Assembly: GCF_004124325.1 (NCBI RefSeq)
Contig: NZ_QBDT01000001.1
Coordinates: 6,758,001-6,822,000, forward strand
From: Streptomyces sp. L2
GTDB lineage: Bacteria > Actinomycetota > Actinomycetes > Streptomycetales > Streptomycetaceae
Direction of reading: 5' to 3'
DNA length: 64,000 bases
Positions 60,557 through 64,000 of this stretch are shown in pieces (positions within the stretch are counted from its first letter, which is position 1; each line of letters starts with the position of its first letter). The notes beneath the pieces are model-generated. The model made no database searches. It was given only the letters and a program-made list of their open reading frames with translations, and had not been told where the DNA came from. A program made the translations under genes and the position numbers.

Positions 60557-61756
60557 ATGGACTCACGCAGCTCCGGTGCCTACGACGACGTACGCGCCGC
60601 ATCGAGAGCACTGGCCACCGAGGCCGTGCACGCCGGCCGCGACGACCTCGCCGGCCAGGGCCTGCACGTTCCGCCCATCGATCTGTCCACGACCTACCCG
60701 TCGTACGACAGCCGCGACGAGGCCGCCCGCATCGACGCGTTCGCCCTGGACGGCGCCGAGCCCGCCGGCCCGCCGGTGTACGGCCGGCTCGGCAATCCGA
60801 CCGTGTCCCGCTTCGAGACCGCCCTCGCGCGACTGGAGGGCACCGAGTCCGCCGTCGCGTTCGCCAGCGGCATGGCGGCGCTGAGCGCGGTGCTGCTCGC
60901 CCGGTCCGCGATGGGCCTCAAGCACGTGGTCGCGGTACGGCCCCTGTACGGCTGCAGCGACCACATGCTGACCGCCGGACTCTTCGGCACCGAGGTCACC
61001 TGGACCGACCCGGCCGGCATCGGCGAGGCACTGCGGCCCGACACCGGTCTGGTGATGGTGGAGTCCCCGGCCAACCCCACGCTCGGCGAACTCGACCTGC
61101 GGGCCGCCGCCCACGCCTGCGGCACGGTCCCGCTGCTCGCCGACAACACCTTCGCCACGCCGGTCCTGCAGCGGCCCGCCGAGCAGGGTGCCCGGCTGGT
61201 GCTGCACAGCGCGACCAAGTACCTCGGCGGGCACGGCGACGTGATGGCCGGCGTGGTGGCCTGCGACGAGGAGATGGCGGGCGCGCTGCGGAAGATACGT
61301 TTCGCCACGGGTGGTGTCCTGCATCCGCTGGCCGGATATCTGCTGCTGCGCGGCCTGTCCACGCTGCCCGTCCGGGTGCGGGCGGCCTCCGCGAACGCCG
61401 CCGAGCTGGTCCGGCGGCTCGCCGCCGACCCGCGCGTGGAGCGCGTGCACTACCCCCGGATCGGGGGCGCGATGATCGCCTTCGAGGTGCACGGGGATCC
61501 GCACGAGGTCATCTCCGGCGTCCGGCTGATCACCCCGGCCGTGAGCCTGGGCAGCGTGGACTCCCTCATCCAGCACCCCGCCTCCATCAGCCACCGCATC
61601 ATCGGCGCCGACGGGCGCGAGGACGCCGGCGTCGGCGACCGGCTGCTGCGGCTGTCGGTCGGCCTGGAGGACGTCGAGGACCTGTGGGCGGACCTGGACA
61701 ACGCGCTGGGGGAGCGGGCCATCACGCCTGTGCCCCTGGGGGAGGCCGTGCGCTGA
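60557..61756 (+). CDS. gamma-family PLP enzyme (cystathionine gamma-synthase/lyase or methionine gamma-lyase type)
   Basis: 399 residues from ATG 60557. TEAVHAGRDD, VYGRLGNPTVSRFETALARLEG, FASGMAALSAVLLA and VESPANPTLGELDL are conserved. The PLP-binding Lys is in HSATKYLGGHGD. GGAMIAFEVHGD and SLGSVDSLIQHPASISH close the site. It acts on sulfur amino acids; which reaction cannot be fixed from sequence. The divergent Lrp regulator fits a methionine-gamma-lyase-like catabolic role. Confidence 0.9.
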   Translation: MDSRSSGAYDDVRAASRALATEAVHAGRDDLAGQGLHVPPIDLSTTYPSYDSRDEAARIDAFALDGAEPAGPPVYGRLGNPTVSRFETALARLEGTESAVAFASGMAALSAVLLARSAMGLKHVVAVRPLYGCSDHMLTAGLFGTEVTWTDPAGIGEALRPDTGLVMVESPANPTLGELDLRAAAHACGTVPLLADNTFATPVLQRPAEQGARLVLHSATKYLGGHGDVMAGVVACDEEMAGALRKIRFATGGVLHPLAGYLLLRGLSTLPVRVRAASANAAELVRRLAADPRVERVHYPRIGGAMIAFEVHGDPHEVISGVRLITPAVSLGSVDSLIQHPASISHRIIGADGREDAGVGDRLLRLSVGLEDVEDLWADLDNALGERAITPVPLGEAVR

Positions 61757-61764
61757 CCTCCGCC

Positions 61765-61800
61765 GGGACGGCCCGGCGGCGATCTTCGCCGGGCCGTCCC
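61765..61800. terminator. bidirectional terminator hairpin
   Basis: GGGACGGCCCGGCG (61765-61778), an eight-base loop, CGCCGGGCCGTCCC (61787-61800): a perfect 14-base stem between the convergent PLP enzyme and GNAT gene. No T-run follows, as is usual in Streptomyces. Confidence 0.8.
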
Positions 61801-61837
61801 GTCTCCCGTCCCGCGCTCTCCCTCCGGGCGGGGGACT

Positions 61838-63103
61838 TCAGTCGTGGCGCGCCGGTTCGCCCGGTCGCTCGCCGGCGGTGCCGTACGGCGGACGGGACGC
61901 GACCGGCGTGGCGTCCAGGCGGGCCGTGATGACCAGGGTGCCTTCCTCGATCTGGTAGTCCAGGGGCAGTCCGAGGCCGCGCATCGCCGCGACCATGCCG
62001 GTGTTGGAGGCCCGCGTGACGGCGTACACGTTCTCGCAGCCGGCCTGCACGGCCAGGGCCACCAGCCGTCCGAGCAGTTGGGTACCGATGCCGCGCCGCT
62101 GCCAGTCGTCCTCGACGAGCAGCGCCACCTCCGTCTCCTCGCCGTCCCACAGCAGGTGACCGAGGCCCACGATGCGGCCCGAGGTGGTCTGCGCGGCCAG
62201 GGTCCGCCCGAAGCGGGGGCTGAGCAGGTGGTTCAGGTAGCGGTCCGCGTCGGCGACCGGGCCGTGGTAGCGCAGGCGCAGGGTGTCGGGCGAGCACCGC
62301 TCGTGCATCGCGCGGGCCGCCGGCAGCTCACCGGTGTCCACGCGGCGCACGGTGATGTCGTTGCCCTCGGGCAGCGTCAGCACGTCCTTGCTCTGCGGGA
62401 TCCGCGGACCCAGCCGGCTGTCCAGCTCCACCAGGGCACGGGCCCGCGCGAACTCCGTCGGCGTGAACGGCAGATAGGGCCGCTCCACGGTGAGCACGCC
62501 GCCCCCCGGCGCCCGCAGCCGGATGACGGTGTCCTCCAGCACTCCCTCGGCGGGCAGCGGTCCGGGCGCGGGGCCGGCGCCTGCCGGTACCGACCGGATG
62601 GTGCACCGGCCGAGCAACTGCCGTAGCGACAGCGGAAGTTCCGCGGTGTCCAGGGCGGTGCGCGCGGCCAGCCCCAGCACCCGGGTCGGGGCGTCCACCA
62701 GGTCGTGGGCGTCGGCCCGCTCGATCCAGGTGGACGTGCCCCCGGCCTCGGACACCGCCTCCCTGATTGCGGCCGCCGTCACCGTGTCCGGCGCACGGAG
62801 CAGGAACTCGTCGACCGTCCCGTCGGCCAGCGGATGCGTCTGCAGGCTCAGGATGTCGGCCCGGTGCCCGGCCAGCGCGCCGCACAGCGCGGCCAGCGAG
62901 CCCGGTTCGTCCCTGACGGTCGTCCGCATCCGCCAGAGCGTGCCGGCCCCGGCCGCGTCCGGCCGGGGCCCGGTATCGTCCGCCGGCGGCGCGTGCCCGT
63001 GCCGCCGTTCCCGCCAGGCGGCGGCGAGCCGGACGAGGCTCCGGCGCCGGCGGCCTGCGGCGTGTCCGTGCTGCTGGGATCCGTGGGGCATGTCTGCGGT
63101 CAT
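61838..63103 (-). CDS. GNAT-family N-acetyltransferase with ACT-like N-terminal domain
   Basis: 421 residues from ATG 63103. After a basic 50-residue lead, an ACT-like domain appears: MRTTVRDEPGSLAALCGALAGHRADILSL. A linker domain of uncertain fold follows. The GNAT domain occupies residues 260-395: ITVRRVDTGELPAARAMHERCSP, ALLVEDDWQRRGIGTQLLGRLVALA (acetyl-CoA loop QRRGIG) and NVYAVTRASNTGMVAAMRGLGL. ACT plus GNAT suggests amino-acid control of protein or small-molecule acetylation. Confidence 0.85.
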   Translation of the reverse strand: MTADMPHGSQQHGHAAGRRRRSLVRLAAAWRERRHGHAPPADDTGPRPDAAGAGTLWRMRTTVRDEPGSLAALCGALAGHRADILSLQTHPLADGTVDEFLLRAPDTVTAAAIREAVSEAGGTSTWIERADAHDLVDAPTRVLGLAARTALDTAELPLSLRQLLGRCTIRSVPAGAGPAPGPLPAEGVLEDTVIRLRAPGGGVLTVERPYLPFTPTEFARARALVELDSRLGPRIPQSKDVLTLPEGNDITVRRVDTGELPAARAMHERCSPDTLRLRYHGPVADADRYLNHLLSPRFGRTLAAQTTSGRIVGLGHLLWDGEETEVALLVEDDWQRRGIGTQLLGRLVALAVQAGCENVYAVTRASNTGMVAAMRGLGLPLDYQIEEGTLVITARLDATPVASRPPYGTAGERPGEPARHD

Positions 63104-63290
63104 GCCACCACTGTGAAGGAACGGTGTTGCGTGATCACGAACGATGTGTGACCGATGGGTAAAGGATGCTTACGCCCGTTTCGTTCTTCTTTCTACGAGC
63201 TCTCGCCGTCCCCTCGGCCGGCCGTCGAAGTCAGCGAGAAAGAGGCGCGGCGGTGGTGGGCCGGCAAGATCCGGGACAGGGTCCGAAGCC

Positions 63291-63338
63291 GGGTCCGAAG
63301 CCGGGTCCGAAGCCGGGTCCGAAGCCGGGTCCGGGACC
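63291..63338 (+). repeat. 12-bp tandem repeat, four perfect units
   Basis: GTCCGAAGCCGG repeated at 63291, 63303, 63315 and 63327, then a degenerate unit. It lies in the intergenic stretch 63104-63439, between the divergently oriented ends of the GNAT and MocR genes. In one frame it reads PGPK repeats, but I do not consider that a gene. Confidence 0.85.
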
Positions 63339-63439
63339 GGGCCGCGCGCCGGGGGATGACGCCGGTGCGCGGCCCGGCGCTCCGAGGGTACGGGAGGCCG
63401 GCCGGGCCGTGGCCCCGGAACCGACGAAGTGATGACCGG

Positions 63440-64000
63440 TCAGCCGGCGAGTGCCTCGGCCATCAGGCGCACGCCCGTCCGGATGCGGGCCGGCGTCAGA
63501 TGGGCGTACCCCAGCACCAGCCGGACCCCGGGCCCGTCGGCCGGGGTGTGCGCGCAGTCGCCGAGGGCGCGCACGGCCACACCCGCGTCCGCCATCCGTT
63601 GCACGAAGGCCGCCTCGGGGCCGTAGCGGTCGGGGAGTTCGGCGATGGCGTGCAGGCCGGCGGCGATGCCGGAGACCCGGGCCTGGGGAAAGTGCTCGGC
63701 GAGGGCGGCGACCAGCGTGTCGCGCCGCTCGCGGTAGGCCCGCTGGCACCGGCGCAGCTGCCGGTCGTAGTCGCCGCGTTCCAGGAAACGCGCGAACAGC
63801 GCCTGGTCGAGGGAGGGGTTGCCGAGGTCCATGGCCCGCTTGAGTGCGACGACCTCCTCGGCCAGGAAACCGGGCACCAGGAGCCAGCCCAGTCGCAGCC
63901 CGGGGGCGAGGGACTTGCTGACCGAGCCGGTGTAGGCGACCCGCTCCGGATCGAGGCCCTGCAGGGCGCCGACCGGGGCACGGTCGTAGCGGAAGTCGCC
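63440..64000 (-). CDS. MocR/PdxR-type regulator, C-terminal aminotransferase-like part (truncated at window end)
   Basis: The last 186 residues are inside the window; the frame is open to base 64000. GSVSKSLAPGLRLGWLLVP carries the PLP-binding Lys of fold-type I aminotransferase-like domains. GNPSLDQALFARFLERGDYDRQLRRCQRAYRERRD is typical of MocR proteins, as is GVRLVLGYAHLTPARIRTGVRLMAEAL at the end. The N-terminal GntR-type DNA-binding domain lies outside. It could instead be a free aminotransferase, but the LERGDYDRQLRR pattern favours MocR. Confidence 0.85.
   Translation of the reverse strand, partial: GDFRYDRAPVGALQGLDPERVAYTGSVSKSLAPGLRLGWLLVPGFLAEEVVALKRAMDLGNPSLDQALFARFLERGDYDRQLRRCQRAYRERRDTLVAALAEHFPQARVSGIAAGLHAIAELPDRYGPEAAFVQRMADAGVAVRALGDCAHTPADGPGVRLVLGYAHLTPARIRTGVRLMAEALAG

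Noticed and set aside
63166..63432. 88-residue ORF with PGPK repeats
   Set aside because: No ribosome-binding site at a good distance, low complexity generated by a 12-bp DNA repeat, and no conserved domain.

Overview
The window is high-G+C actinobacterial DNA. Start codons are often GTG, almost every codon ends in G or C, and long meaningless antisense ORFs are everywhere. The gene set points to Streptomyces: a tuf3-type second EF-Tu, the dispersed GGGGCGCGGGGAACTGCGCG intergenic repeat, a RICIN/zinc-finger membrane protein, and HipA-like/DUF3037, Imm21 and DUF4291 proteins. I saw no rRNA, tRNA, CRISPR array, insertion sequence or phage gene.

Layout. 1-25.4 kb is mostly a chromosomal housekeeping and conserved-hypothetical stretch: a HipA-like kinase with a DUF3037 partner, two SDR reductases behind a clear promoter, an oligopeptide-type solute-binding lipoprotein, uracil-DNA glycosylase, a DinB-like protein, a Gfo/Idh/MocA oxidoreductase, apolipoprotein N-acyltransferase, an Mrr-nuclease/TerD fusion, an HxlR regulator divergent from a thiolase over two matching palindromes, an AlkD-like glycosylase, EF-Tu3 behind an unusual leader, two tandem membrane-anchored paralogues, and a sigma-like/zinc-finger/lectin fusion protein.

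25.4-41.6 kb is the accessory heart of the window: a six-gene, mostly start-stop-overlapping operon behind a good sigma-70-like promoter. It encodes two very large iterative PKS subunits related to polyunsaturated-fatty-acid and heterocyst-glycolipid synthases. PKS-A is NMO-like, NMO-like, KS, AT, ACP, KR. PKS-B is KS, AT, DH, phosphopantetheinyl transferase. They are followed by a free ACP, an alpha/beta hydrolase, a GT1-type glycosyltransferase and a zinc-ribbon methyltransferase. The set looks self-sufficient: it activates its own carriers, builds and reduces an acyl chain, releases or transfers it, then glycosylates and methylates. My inference is a glycosylated lipid or polyketide; the product cannot be read from sequence. 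The linkers are full of short in-frame tandem repeats.

41.6-64 kb returns to conserved genes: a DedA membrane protein, two left-handed beta-helix proteins, an EamA transporter divergent from an XRE-cupin regulator, a YbaK-like deacylase, a CDF metal exporter divergent from an ArsR regulator, an amino-acid permease, a CoA-binding protein, a degenerate cysteinyl-tRNA-synthetase-like protein overlapping a SixA phosphatase, a YigZ-family protein, SbcCD, two Lrp regulators, a rhodanese, an Imm21 protein, a DUF885 metallohydrolase, a gamma-family PLP lyase/synthase, a GNAT protein, and the C-terminal part of a MocR-type regulator cut by the window end.
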